Assembly: GCF_040566555.1 (NCBI RefSeq)
Contig: NZ_JBEWYP010000003.1
Coordinates: 248,001 to 312,000 of the forward strand
Reading direction: 5' to 3'
Source: Sediminicola sp040566555
GTDB taxonomy: Bacteria > Bacteroidota > Bacteroidia > Flavobacteriales > Flavobacteriaceae
DNA: 64,000 nucleotides
Translations under genes and position numbers: made by a program
In this document: positions 9,197-17,720 of the stretch, piece after piece
Layout: the number at the start of each line of letters is the position of its first letter
Numbering within the stretch: the stretch's first letter is position 1
Notes under the pieces: generated by a model
What the model was told of the DNA's origin: nothing
Seen by the model: the letters and a program-made list of their open reading frames with translations, nothing else
Databases searched by the model: none

Positions 9197-9359
9197 ATTT
9201 CCTGAACAACCCACTAATGAGGGTGAGCAAGAAAACCAGCATAATGATAATGAAAAGAATTTTTGCTATTCCCTGAGCAGCACCTGCCAATCCTCCGAAA
9301 CCAAGGATTGCGGTAATAATTGCCATCAATAAAAATATAAAGGTCCAGCGCCACATCAT
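9195..9359 (-). CDS. DUF1328 (UPF0391) small membrane protein
   Basis: A 54-codon gene beginning MMWRWTFIFL and ending LISGLFRK. The core FGGLAGAAQGIAKILF followed by a long hydrophobic helix is characteristic of the DUF1328 family, small inner-membrane proteins of unknown function related to stress-associated YtjA. Two membrane helices are expected. The stop codon overlaps the T-run of the bidirectional terminator. The real start may be the second Met. Confidence comes from the very recognisable glycine/alanine pattern. Confidence 0.88.
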   Translation of the reverse strand: MMWRWTFIFLLMAIITAILGFGGLAGAAQGIAKILFIIIMLVFLLTLISGLFRK

Positions 9360-9395
9360 TAATGCTTGAGTTTAAGTTAATAAATGTAAATCATT

Positions 9396-9908
9396 CTATT
9401 TCATTGACTTATACTCTTCAATAAATAAATCTATTTCATTTCCTTTATCATCGGTAATGACATAGGCCTCTTTATTGTTTTTGAGTTTATTTTTATAAAT
9501 ACTCTCACTCTTTACAATCTCTAAGTTATCTCCGTTATCTATGGCTACCATGATTTCCTCGTCATTGGTCACCAACATGAAGTCGGACTTATCGTCTGCT
9601 CTATAGCTAAATTTAATAATCTCGTCATACGTATTGTCACTATCATTATCGATCTTGACCGTTTTCATCACATTCTTTTTTTGGAACACGCGATCTTGAT
9701 TTAATTTGTTCTTGTCTTCCTTTTTGATCAGAACATCACGAGATACCATGGTGTTGATTTTTACAGAATTTTTTATCAATTCACCACCATCGTAAACCGA
9801 ATATGTTTTCTCCGTGGTTTCTGAGGTCATATCACTGTTTTCCTGGGCCAGCATTGTAGCTGCAGAAAATAATGTTAGAGTGCTTAAAAATATTTTTATA
9901 GATTTCAT
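9396..9908 (-). CDS. secreted hypothetical protein
   Basis: A 170-aa protein with a clear signal peptide (about residues 1-21, ending TMLAQ). The mature part is charged and rich in Lys, Asp and Asn, with segments TYSVYDGGELIKNSVKI and a C-terminal EIDLFIEEYKSMK. It has no cysteines, membrane helices or catalytic motifs that I can see. I do not recognise the family. It is probably periplasmic. It is followed by the DUF1328 gene in the same direction after 36 bases. Confidence 0.75.
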   Translation of the reverse strand: MKSIKIFLSTLTLFSAATMLAQENSDMTSETTEKTYSVYDGGELIKNSVKINTMVSRDVLIKKEDKNKLNQDRVFQKKNVMKTVKIDNDSDNTYDEIIKFSYRADDKSDFMLVTNDEEIMVAIDNGDNLEIVKSESIYKNKLKNNKEAYVITDDKGNEIDLFIEEYKSMK

Positions 9909-10009
9909 ATGTCTTGTTTTAGGTTAATAATTTTTTCCCAAGTGTTTCCCACTTAGCTATTGTTGATACTATCTCTTTATTTGAATGAAGTTTAAAGTAT
10001 AGTCTACGA

Positions 10010-10510
10010 CTAGCTCACTGTGGCATCTTTTAATTTATCAGTTTTACTTTTGTTCCAGGCATCCAGCATCCAGCTTGTTTTTTCAAGGTTGCCAATATAG
10101 CCGCCAATCATATCTATGGTACCTTCATCCCCAATGGAATTGGCCTTGTCCACCACTTTTGACATTTGCTTGAGCAATAATCGGTGTGCCTTTAAAATTT
10201 CTTCTACCATTTCCTTATCAGCTAATGAAATTGTACTTTCTTCAATGGAAGAGGCTTTTAAATATTCGCTATAATTACTCATTGGGTGGTACCGTAGTGT
10301 TAAAATACGTTCTGCGATCTCGTCTACCTTCACTCTTGCATCTGTATATAGCTCCTCGAACTTTTCGTGAAGATCAAAAAAGTTATTTCCCAAGATGTTC
10401 CAATGGAAGTTCCTCAATTTTTGATAGTACATATGGTAATCTGCCAATAGTGTATTCAGTTCAATAACTACAGGCAAAAGTTTTTCTTCATTAATATTTA
10501 AATAGTTCAT
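10010..10510 (-). CDS. dps: Dps/ferritin-like iron-storage protein
   Basis: A 166-aa Dps-family protein, which forms dodecamers that oxidise and store iron and can protect DNA in stress. The ferroxidase ligands are seen in RNFHWNILG and in DLHEKFEELYTDARVKVDE, spaced as in the family. ATG at 10508-10510 (MNYLNINEE) is preferred over the upstream in-frame TTG at 10516. A 17-bp inverted repeat lies 64 bases upstream of this start and may be an operator. Confidence 0.92.
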   Translation of the reverse strand: MNYLNINEEKLLPVVIELNTLLADYHMYYQKLRNFHWNILGNNFFDLHEKFEELYTDARVKVDEIAERILTLRYHPMSNYSEYLKASSIEESTISLADKEMVEEILKAHRLLLKQMSKVVDKANSIGDEGTIDMIGGYIGNLEKTSWMLDAWNKSKTDKLKDATVS

Positions 10511-10573
10511 ATTCAATATAAAATTTAGTGATTAAAAAATGTGATTTTTAATTGGACAGGAAGTCTCTGGTAT

Positions 10574-10590
10574 GCCAATAGATTATTGGC
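10574..10590. repeat. operator-like inverted repeat upstream of dps
   Basis: GCCAATA-gat-TATTGGC is a perfect inverted repeat with 7-bp arms. It sits in the 213-base gap between corA and dps, upstream of the dps start. The symmetry and size suit a dimeric regulator, but no known box was recognised. Confidence 0.45.
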
Positions 10591-10723
10591 GGATTGGGCG
10601 AATGCCCTAAAAAAGATGTTATATAAATATGTCCAACACCCCCAATATACAGGGTGTACAAGGTGATGTCAAGGCGTTTAACGACCTTTAACGGTATTTA
10701 GGAAGTATTAACAAAATGATCTG

Positions 10724-11815
10724 TTAAAGCCAGCGCTTCTTTTTGAAGAATATTAACATAGCTATAAAAAGGGTCAACATAACTCCCCATACAGCAAAAT
10801 AGCCATATTTCCATTGTAATTCGGGCATATAGGAAAAGTTCATCCCATAGATTCCAGCAATAAAGGTCAATGGAATAAATATAGATGCCATGATGGTAAG
10901 TACTTTCATCACCTCATTCATTTTATTGCTGACATTACTCATATACATCTCCAATAAGCTCATGGACATTTCCCGGTAAATCTGCAGACTTTCATTGATT
11001 TCGAGACAGTGATCCATTAAATCTTTTAAGAACAATTTGGTGTCCTTCGTGATCAAGGGGTTTTCAGTATCTATAAGCCTATTGATCAGTTCTTTTACAG
11101 GAAAAATCCTCCTGCGCACTCTTAGAACCTCCTTTTTTAAATCTTGGATCTTACGGGCAGTTTCTGGTTTTGGGTTGTCATACACCTCTTCTTCCAATAG
11201 CTCTATTTTGGCATTGATGTTCTCCAAAACAACAAAATAGTTGTCTATAATTGCGTCCAAAAGGGCAAAAAGTAAGTAGTCTGCTCCCCTACTCCTAATA
11301 CGACCCGATTTTGTCTGGATACGCTCTCTGAGACCATTAAAAACGTCCTCTTGAAGTTCCTGGAAGACAATCACGGTTCTTTCCATTAACACAAAGGCAA
11401 CATGCTCACTGACCAACTCATTGTTGGCATCCAGATAAATCATTTTTAGGACGCAAAAAATGTAATCCTCATATTCGTCAATTTTCGGTCTTTGACTTGT
11501 ATTTACAGCATCTTCTATAATCAACGGGTTCAACTCAAAGGCCTTACCAAGGGTTTCTATATAGGCTTCATCACTTAATCCTACTACATTGATCCATGAA
11601 GTAGAGGGGGACTTCTTAAAATCCAGAATTTTTTCAACATCATCTGTTTGATGCACTTGAAATGCATTGTCATCATACTCTATTATGATAACTTTACTTT
11701 TTTGACCTTCCCTAAACCCTAGATAGGTTACCGTACCTGGTGCCTTTCCTATTTTTTTGTTGGCTCTTTGTTGTTTTCTATGGGTTACTTTATGGTTAGG
11801 TTTCTTTTTGGACAT
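10724..11815 (-). CDS. corA: CorA-family magnesium/cobalt transporter
   Basis: A 363-aa inner-membrane divalent cation channel of the CorA family. The long cytoplasmic N-terminal domain contains the family segments FVLMERTVIVFQE and DYLLFALLDAIIDNYF. The protein ends with two membrane helices, and the first is followed by the signature YGMNF near residue 325 then MPELQWKYGY. The C-terminus is the usual short basic tail (KKKRWL). The gene follows the truA-like gene in the same direction after 46 bases. Confidence 0.94.
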   Translation of the reverse strand: MSKKKPNHKVTHRKQQRANKKIGKAPGTVTYLGFREGQKSKVIIIEYDDNAFQVHQTDDVEKILDFKKSPSTSWINVVGLSDEAYIETLGKAFELNPLIIEDAVNTSQRPKIDEYEDYIFCVLKMIYLDANNELVSEHVAFVLMERTVIVFQELQEDVFNGLRERIQTKSGRIRSRGADYLLFALLDAIIDNYFVVLENINAKIELLEEEVYDNPKPETARKIQDLKKEVLRVRRRIFPVKELINRLIDTENPLITKDTKLFLKDLMDHCLEINESLQIYREMSMSLLEMYMSNVSNKMNEVMKVLTIMASIFIPLTFIAGIYGMNFSYMPELQWKYGYFAVWGVMLTLFIAMLIFFKKKRWL

Positions 11816-11861
11816 GCTAGGAATTTTAAGATTTAAAGATAGGGATATGTAACCAAAATAT

Positions 11862-12647
11862 TTATTGAAAGTCCAATCTATTCAACAATAACCCTGAACC
11901 AGGTGCAACGTAGGACAAAAGGAAAACAGTTTCCGGTTTCAGGGATTCTTCTATATCATTTAGACTGAGTTCCCCTTTTCCCAATAAAATTAATGCGCCC
12001 ATGATCATGCGTACCTGATAGCGCATAAAACCTTCTGATACAATATGAAGGGCATAGCTTTTTTCGGGGAAAAAATTGGCCTTTAAAATCGTGTTCTCCT
12101 GTATTACACAGCTTTTTATGCTTCGATTGGAATTGGTATTTTCCTGATGCCTAGTCGTATAGTTTCGAAAATCATGGTTCCCTACAAATAGACCGGTAGC
12201 TTTGGTCATCAGTTCCAAATCCAGGTCATCCTGTATGTTGGCAATAAAGGGGGCACTAAAGGGATGGTTTTTTTGCCCGTATGAAAATAAATAGACATAT
12301 TCCTTTTCCTTACTGTGTTGAATAACATTAAAGTCTTTATCGACAGATAAAATAGATGTAATTCTTATGTCTGGGGGTAAATTCCTATTGAATAGCGCTT
12401 TAAATTCTATTAGGTCGTTCAACGGGGCATCATCCAAAAATAGTTCAAAAGCGGCATGAAGTGCAGAAACCTTCGCATCAGTACGTCCTGCCCCCAAGAT
12501 TTTGAATTTTCTTTCAGGCAATACAAACTTTAAGGTTTTGAGGAGCATGCTCTCAATGGTCTTTTGGCCCGGCTGCTTCTGCCATCCACTATATCGGAAG
12601 CCCAAGAATTGTAATTCAATCAAGTAATAATAGCGTTCCTTTTGCAT
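11862..12647 (-). CDS. TruA-like tRNA pseudouridine synthase, divergent
   Basis: A 261-aa member of the TruA family, which isomerises uridines in the tRNA anticodon stem. The catalytic Asp is kept in GAGRTDAKVSALHA, but the usual GRTDAGVHA has K for G and S for H. Other family segments are FLGFRYSGWQKQPGQKTIE at the N-terminus, FVGNHDFRNYT and GFMRYQVRMIMGALILLGKGE near the C-terminus. The altered active-site loop suggests a second, specialised paralogue rather than the housekeeping enzyme. A canonical truA was not seen in this window. Confidence 0.8.
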   Translation of the reverse strand: MQKERYYYLIELQFLGFRYSGWQKQPGQKTIESMLLKTLKFVLPERKFKILGAGRTDAKVSALHAAFELFLDDAPLNDLIEFKALFNRNLPPDIRITSILSVDKDFNVIQHSKEKEYVYLFSYGQKNHPFSAPFIANIQDDLDLELMTKATGLFVGNHDFRNYTTRHQENTNSNRSIKSCVIQENTILKANFFPEKSYALHIVSEGFMRYQVRMIMGALILLGKGELSLNDIEESLKPETVFLLSYVAPGSGLLLNRLDFQ

Positions 12648-12711
12648 GGGCCAATTTTGATGCTGTTTAGGTAAGTTTCTTTTGAAACTTGGCCCACCAA
12701 AAATACTAATT

Positions 12712-12850
12712 ACACCATAGACTTTTAGGCTCTAATAATATGAATGTCATTTCACCACACTTTTTAGGCTTTTCCCAACAATATCAAGACGTCATTTGAA
12801 GGACCAAACCCCATTACACAACACTTTTTTAAGCGTTCCCAACAATGGCT
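12712..12850. repeat. degenerate tandem repeat, about three units of 60-65 bases
   Basis: Three imperfect copies run from about 12715, 12755 and 12819. They share a core like CACTTTTTAGGC, then CCCAACAAT, then GTCATTT. Units 2 and 3 are the closest. The stretch lies in the 294-base gap between the truA-like gene and the following membrane protein and contains no gene. Confidence 0.4.
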
Positions 12851-12941
12851 GCACTTCATCGAAATGTTTGAAATAAATAAAATTGTACTCCGTTTTATTT
12901 AAAGAAACTGAGGTTCCCCAAGCACCTCGAAACCTACTTAA

Positions 12942-13424
12942 ATGAATACACTACTACGCATCCTTCCATGGGGAATGATTAAGCTATTATCAATAGTGAC
13001 ATTGATAACACTTATCGTTCTTAACTTTTATGGACTTTATACCAATAAGTTCTACTTTTTTAAATTTGACAATTATATTTTTCCCATATTGTCCATAGCC
13101 CATTTTGTATACCTCTATGTAATATGGTTCAAAGTGCGGGAAAATGAATATCCAGATCCACAAATGAGGAATCTGGAATATCTCTTGTACGTGATACTTT
13201 TCATCTACGTATTTCAAATTTTCGATACGCTTTATATCCTTTCCAGTTATACAGATTATGATGCTTCAATAATCCCAAAAACGTTTATTCCAATGGGATC
13301 CTTGATCGTTACCTTGTACTCCCTATTAATTTTTATGACGTTGGTTTCCTTTAAGCACCGTAAGGTTTTGGTAGGGGAATATAAATTTATGGATGTGAAC
13401 GATAATATTGATTCTTGGCAATAG
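12942..13424 (+). CDS. four-helix membrane protein, hypothetical
   Basis: A 160-aa protein with four predicted membrane helices at roughly residues 13-32, 46-63, 80-99 and 115-135. A loop with FKVRENEYPDPQMRN lies between helices 2 and 3, and a short soluble tail ends DVNDNIDSWQ. No catalytic or transport motif is visible and I do not recognise the family. It ends at a bidirectional terminator shared with the AAA+ gene. Confidence 0.7.
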   Translation: MNTLLRILPWGMIKLLSIVTLITLIVLNFYGLYTNKFYFFKFDNYIFPILSIAHFVYLYVIWFKVRENEYPDPQMRNLEYLLYVILFIYVFQIFDTLYILSSYTDYDASIIPKTFIPMGSLIVTLYSLLIFMTLVSFKHRKVLVGEYKFMDVNDNIDSWQ

Positions 13425-13436
13425 GAATCCACACAT

Positions 13437-13471
13437 AAAAAAAAGCCCTCTCTAATAGAAAGGGCTTTTTT
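13437..13471. terminator. bidirectional terminator
   Basis: An AAAGCCCT...AGGGCTTT stem with A-rich left and T-rich right flanks lies between convergent genes and can serve both. Confidence 0.88.
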
Positions 13472-13473
13472 GT

Positions 13474-14943
13474 TTATAGTCCGCTTATAAAGCTTCCGTA
13501 GAGATCTTTAAACTGATACCCCTCCGTAAACCTGTGTTTACTCAATTTCTTATGGGCCACCAAGCCCCAAAGCAGTAATTCCTTTAAAAAGTAACTATCT
13601 TCTTTTGAAGTATCTGGTTGATATTCCTTAATCAATTGATTCAATGGCTGAACACTGTCCAGTTCCTTTTGATACTCCTTATTGGTTGCATCATCCAATA
13701 TTTCGAAACCGTCCCCATCAAAAAACCACGATATCAACTCATCATAGGGTCCAACCGCATCTTTTCGCTCCAATTTATCTATTTGAGGGAAATACATAGG
13801 GAACAAGGTTTTTATGGCATCCTCCACTAAAATTGAAGCAACTCCCCCTGCACCTTCCTGTTCTCCTTCATATACCAGTTCTATTTTCCCGGTTATAGAC
13901 GGAATAATCCCCATAAAGTCGTTTAAACGGATACTCGTGCTGTCTTCACCATTTTTCAATGCACGGCGCTCTGCGGTGCTCAATAGGTTCTCAAAGGCCG
14001 TAATACTCATTCTGGCACTTACGCCACTTTTGGCATCTACATATTCACTTTCCCGAGCTTCAAAACTTATTTGCTCTAAAAGATCTTTGGCCACATCTGG
14101 AACAAATACAGCATTGGTCTGTCTTTCATCCAATTTGGCTTCCTGTTCCGTAATTTTCCTGGCAGTCTTGATGTCCTCGGGGTAATGGGTCAAAATTTGT
14201 GATCCAATCCTATCTTTTAAAGGGGTAACAATGCTTCCTCTATTGGTATAATCTTCTGGATTGGCCGTAAAGACAAATTGTAGGTCTAAGGGTAGTCGCA
14301 ATTTAAACCCTCTGATCTGTATATCCCCTTCCTGTAATATGTTAAAAAGTGACACTTGGATCCTCGCCTGTAAATCTGGCAACTCATTGATTACAAAAAT
14401 ACAGCGGTTGGCCCTTGGGATCATCCCAAAATGGATCACCCTGTCATCTGCATAGGATAATTTTAGGTTTGCTGCTTTTATGGGGTCCACATCACCAATT
14501 AAATCCGCAACAGTTACATCTGGGGTGGCCAGTTTTTCATAAAACCGTTCTTCGCGCGGCAGCCAAGAAATAGGTGTCTTATCCCCTTTTTCCTTAATGA
14601 GTTCCATGGCATATCTGGACATGGGTTTTAAGGGATCATCATTAATTTCCGACCCTTCCACAATAGGAATATATTCATCCAATAGATTGACCATTAATCT
14701 TGCCAATCTTGTTTTAGCCTGTCCCCTGAGTCCTAATAGGTTAATATTATGTCTGGAAAGTATGGCCCTTTCCAGCTCGGGAATCACCGAATTTTCATAA
14801 CCCCATACCCCCTTGAAGGTTTGTTCCTTGTTCTTTATTTTAAGTATTAGGTTGTCCCTAAGCTCATCCTTGATGTTTTTTGATTGGTACCCCGCATTTT
14901 TTAGGGCTCCAAGTGTCGTTATTTCTTTATAGTTCAATTTCAT
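13474..14943 (-). CDS. AAA+ ATPase, magnesium-chelatase subunit I-like (MoxR/RavA type)
   Basis: A 489-aa AAA+ ATPase. Walker A is GLRGQAKTR (about residues 54-62), and the Walker B-like strand is CIFVINELPDL. The arginine-finger and sensor region includes FVFTANPEDYTNRG. No chlorophyll pathway genes are near, so it is not a chlorin magnesium chelatase. Together with the VWA gene immediately upstream it forms an ATPase-plus-VWA pair of the MoxR kind, which usually act as chaperones or metal-insertion machines. Its client is unknown. The gap to the VWA gene is 40 bases. Confidence 0.85.
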   Translation of the reverse strand: MKLNYKEITTLGALKNAGYQSKNIKDELRDNLILKIKNKEQTFKGVWGYENSVIPELERAILSRHNINLLGLRGQAKTRLARLMVNLLDEYIPIVEGSEINDDPLKPMSRYAMELIKEKGDKTPISWLPREERFYEKLATPDVTVADLIGDVDPIKAANLKLSYADDRVIHFGMIPRANRCIFVINELPDLQARIQVSLFNILQEGDIQIRGFKLRLPLDLQFVFTANPEDYTNRGSIVTPLKDRIGSQILTHYPEDIKTARKITEQEAKLDERQTNAVFVPDVAKDLLEQISFEARESEYVDAKSGVSARMSITAFENLLSTAERRALKNGEDSTSIRLNDFMGIIPSITGKIELVYEGEQEGAGGVASILVEDAIKTLFPMYFPQIDKLERKDAVGPYDELISWFFDGDGFEILDDATNKEYQKELDSVQPLNQLIKEYQPDTSKEDSYFLKELLLWGLVAHKKLSKHRFTEGYQFKDLYGSFISGL

Positions 14944-14983
14944 ATAGCTTTTTAAACACTTCTCTATTGGAAGTTATTCGTTA

Positions 14984-16126
14984 TTATCCTTTTAATCTTT
15001 TTCTTCTGTTTTGCTCGTAATCTTCAAAAATCATTTCTCCAAGTCCTTTTAGTCCTGTGAAAAAGGCCTTGCCATTATTGGCTTCCGAAAAATGGCGGAC
15101 GAACTGAGTTAAATATGGATCTTTGGCAATCATAAAGGTGGTAATTGGAATATGTAATTTTCTAGCCTGTCTGGCCATATTGTAGCATTTCTCAACTATG
15201 TAATCATCCAAGCCCACACTGTTCTTATAGTAAGTACCGTCCGGCATTCGTAAACAACTGGGCTTACCATCGGTAATCATAAAGATTTGCTTATTGGTAT
15301 TCCGTTTTCTTCTGAGCATATCCATTGCCAATTGTAATCCTGCTACGGTATTGGTATGGTATGGTCCCACTTTCAAATAAGGGAGATCCTTTATGGGAAT
15401 TGGCCAAGCATCATTACCAAACACCAAAATCTCCAAGGTATCTTTGGGATAGCGGGTGGTAATAAGTTCAGCCAGGGCCATTGCTACCTTTTTAGCGGGG
15501 GTAATTCGATCTTCCCCATAGAGGATCATACTGTGGGAGATATCAATCATAAGCACCGTACTCATTTGTGCCTTGTATTGGGTGTCCTCTACCACAAGAT
15601 CATCCTCGCTTAGGGTAAAGCTGTCCATCCCATGATTTATCTGGGCATTCTTCAGGCTCTCGGTCATGGAAATATGTTCCAGTCCGTCGCCGTACCTATA
15701 TTCACGGAATTCCCCTGTATGCTCGTCTCCCCTACCGGATTTACCGGTTTTATGGTTGCCCGAACCGCTGCGTTTGAGTTTGCCAAAAATCTGGTCCAGC
15801 GCCGCTTGTCTTATAACACGCTCCATTTTGGCAGTTATGGATAAATCTCCTTCGCCTTCCCCGGCACCATCTCCTCCACCATCTTTAAATTCTTCTCTTA
15901 AAAACCCTTTTGCTTTGAGGTCTTCAATGAAGTCATCAATGGTGTAATTCTCATCTGTAAGTTCGTATTCCTTATCCAGCTCCCGCAACCAATCCAACGC
16001 CTCCTCCACATCCCCGGAAGTATGTGTAATCAACTCTTTGAAAATCTCAAAAAGCTTTTCGAAGGGAGTTTGGTTCGGTGCCTCGTACTTGGAAAAACGA
16101 AACCCTTTTCTTATGTTCATAGCCAT
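14984..16126 (-). CDS. VWA domain protein, partner of AAA+ ATPase
   Basis: A 380-aa cytoplasmic protein with a helical N-terminal part, a glycine/acidic linker (about residues 90-105, GGGDGAGEGEGD) and a C-terminal von Willebrand A domain. The VWA metal site is DISHS (about residue 197 on), with TNTVAGLQLA and MITDGKPS supplying the other MIDAS positions. It is the first gene of a two-gene unit with the AAA+ ATPase, resembling the BchI/BchD or MoxR/VWA arrangement. Start: ATG at 16124, or the ATG two codons later. The function is unassigned. Confidence 0.85.
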   Translation of the reverse strand: MAMNIRKGFRFSKYEAPNQTPFEKLFEIFKELITHTSGDVEEALDWLRELDKEYELTDENYTIDDFIEDLKAKGFLREEFKDGGGDGAGEGEGDLSITAKMERVIRQAALDQIFGKLKRSGSGNHKTGKSGRGDEHTGEFREYRYGDGLEHISMTESLKNAQINHGMDSFTLSEDDLVVEDTQYKAQMSTVLMIDISHSMILYGEDRITPAKKVAMALAELITTRYPKDTLEILVFGNDAWPIPIKDLPYLKVGPYHTNTVAGLQLAMDMLRRKRNTNKQIFMITDGKPSCLRMPDGTYYKNSVGLDDYIVEKCYNMARQARKLHIPITTFMIAKDPYLTQFVRHFSEANNGKAFFTGLKGLGEMIFEDYEQNRRKRLKG

Positions 16127-16204
16127 TCTATAAATTTAATACATTTGGAAGAGACCCATTATTTTTTAAAGAAAACTTAACTGTTTGCACTACTTTAGTA
16201 TCGT

Positions 16205-17023
16205 ATGGATCGTGAAAACCTTTCAAAATTTAACGCCTTTTTACAAACTCCACCCTTATGGCATGGAAACTATGATGGCCTAGAGCAATTTGACTTTCCA
16301 AAAGTCGATCTGGAGCATTTGCAAGTTGAGCCTATACCGCATAATATAAGATTGGGGCATCAAATGGAATATGTTTTCCATCAACTTGTTCAGCACTCCT
16401 CGCGTTATAGGGTCAACGCTTATAATATTCATATCAGACAAGACAAAATTAGTTTGGGTGAAATCGATTTCATCCTGAAGGATCTGGAAAAAGACAAACT
16501 GGTACATGTTGAGCTCACCTATAAGTTTTACATTTTGGATCCTTCGTTTCCAAATCTTATCCACCAGTTGATAGGGCCTAATAAAAGGGATACTTTTTAT
16601 GCCAAAAAAGAGAAGATCAAACACCATCAGATTCCATTATTGTATTCCAAAGAGGGTGACCGAGCATTAAAGGACAGGGAGATTGATGTTAAGGACCTGG
16701 ATCACAAGGTTTGTTTCAAAGGCCAGGTCTATATTCCGTGGGATCTAAAATATCAAAACCTTGCCCCTTTAAATACAGAATGTATTGCTGGGTTCTGGAT
16801 GACAAGGGATAATTTTGCGTCCTATAGCCGGGATAACACTCAGTTTTATATTCCTTTTAAAAAGGAGTGGCCCCAAAACCCTACAGCAGGTTTACATTGG
16901 CAGTCCTATCAAGATATTGAGTTGGATATAGATTCCCAATTGTCAAATAAAAACTCCCCTATGGTTTGGTTAAAAAAATCGAATGGGGAGTTCGTAAAAA
17001 TTTTTGTAGTATGGTGGTTATGA
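16205..17023 (+). CDS. DUF1853 family protein
   Basis: A 272-aa soluble protein of the DUF1853 family. Visible features are the N-terminal TPPLWHG segment, the core IRLGHQMEYVFHQL (about residues 47-60), and a nuclease-like stretch with GEIDFILKD followed by VHVELTYKFYI. The E-x-D...ExxYK arrangement resembles the active site of restriction-endonuclease-fold enzymes, but this is inference. The TGA stop lies 3 bases from the convergent hisIE stop, giving a 6-base overlap. Confidence 0.8.
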   Translation: MDRENLSKFNAFLQTPPLWHGNYDGLEQFDFPKVDLEHLQVEPIPHNIRLGHQMEYVFHQLVQHSSRYRVNAYNIHIRQDKISLGEIDFILKDLEKDKLVHVELTYKFYILDPSFPNLIHQLIGPNKRDTFYAKKEKIKHHQIPLLYSKEGDRALKDREIDVKDLDHKVCFKGQVYIPWDLKYQNLAPLNTECIAGFWMTRDNFASYSRDNTQFYIPFKKEWPQNPTAGLHWQSYQDIELDIDSQLSNKNSPMVWLKKSNGEFVKIFVVWWL

Positions 17024-17647
17024 TTTGTTATGCCTAACTTTTAAAACTTCCACAATATCATTCAGTTTAAATCCTTTTGCCTGCAATAGTATCAGGTAAT
17101 GGAACAGCAGATCGGCACTTTCGTCCAAAAAGAGTCCATCGTTGTTGTCTTTAGCCTCAATGACTACTTCCACGGCCTCTTCCCCGACTTTCTGCGCCAC
17201 CTTATTGATCCCTTTTTGAAAAAGAGAAGAGACATAGCTCGGCTTGGCACCATCCTCAATGGGAGCTTTACCTTCCGCTTGGTCTTTTCTATTTTGGATG
17301 ATATCCTCCAAGCCAGAAATAAACCCAAAAGCCTGTACATTTTTGTCGCCCCAACAGGTATCAGTACCCTTATGGCAAGTAGGGCCAATAGGATCTACAG
17401 AGACTAAAAGGGTGTCCTGATCACAATCCAATTGAATATTGGTGAGCTTTAAGAAATTACCACTCTCCTCCCCTTTGGTCCACAGTCTGTTTTTGGTACG
17501 GCTAAAAAAGGTTACCGTCTTGGTTTCCATAGTTTTTTGGTAGGCTTCCTCGTTCATGTAGCCAAGCATTAATACATTCTTGGTACTCGCATCCTGTATA
17601 ATTGCCGGCACCAAACCGTCCGAATTTTTTGTAAAATCTATTTTCAT
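17018..17647 (-). CDS. hisIE: bifunctional phosphoribosyl-AMP cyclohydrolase / phosphoribosyl-ATP pyrophosphatase
   Basis: It carries out the second and third steps of histidine synthesis. The HisI domain (about residues 1-105) contains MLGYMNEEA, FFSRTKNRLWTKGE, the zinc-binding LDCDQDTLLV and PTCHKGTDTCW. The HisE domain (about 112-205) has YVSSLFQKGINKVAQKVGEEAVE and the ESADLLFHYLILL helix. It is the last gene of the his operon, 73 bases after hisF, and its end overlaps the convergent DUF1853 gene. Length (209 aa) is normal for the fusion. Confidence 0.96.
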   Translation of the reverse strand: MKIDFTKNSDGLVPAIIQDASTKNVLMLGYMNEEAYQKTMETKTVTFFSRTKNRLWTKGEESGNFLKLTNIQLDCDQDTLLVSVDPIGPTCHKGTDTCWGDKNVQAFGFISGLEDIIQNRKDQAEGKAPIEDGAKPSYVSSLFQKGINKVAQKVGEEAVEVVIEAKDNNDGLFLDESADLLFHYLILLQAKGFKLNDIVEVLKVRHNKS

Positions 17648-17720
17648 AACTTCTTGAATATTGTGATAATCGAACTATAGAAAACCCGTAATTCATGGAT
17701 ATCCTAAACTCCTAATTCTA

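Noticed and set aside
10511..10516. TTG start two codons before the dps ATG
   Set aside because: A normal ATG at 10508-10510 follows directly and gives the usual Dps N-terminus.
10636..10657. ACACCC...GGGTGT inverted repeat after corA as a terminator
   Set aside because: There is no T-run on either side and the stem is short, so it does not meet the pattern of an intrinsic terminator.
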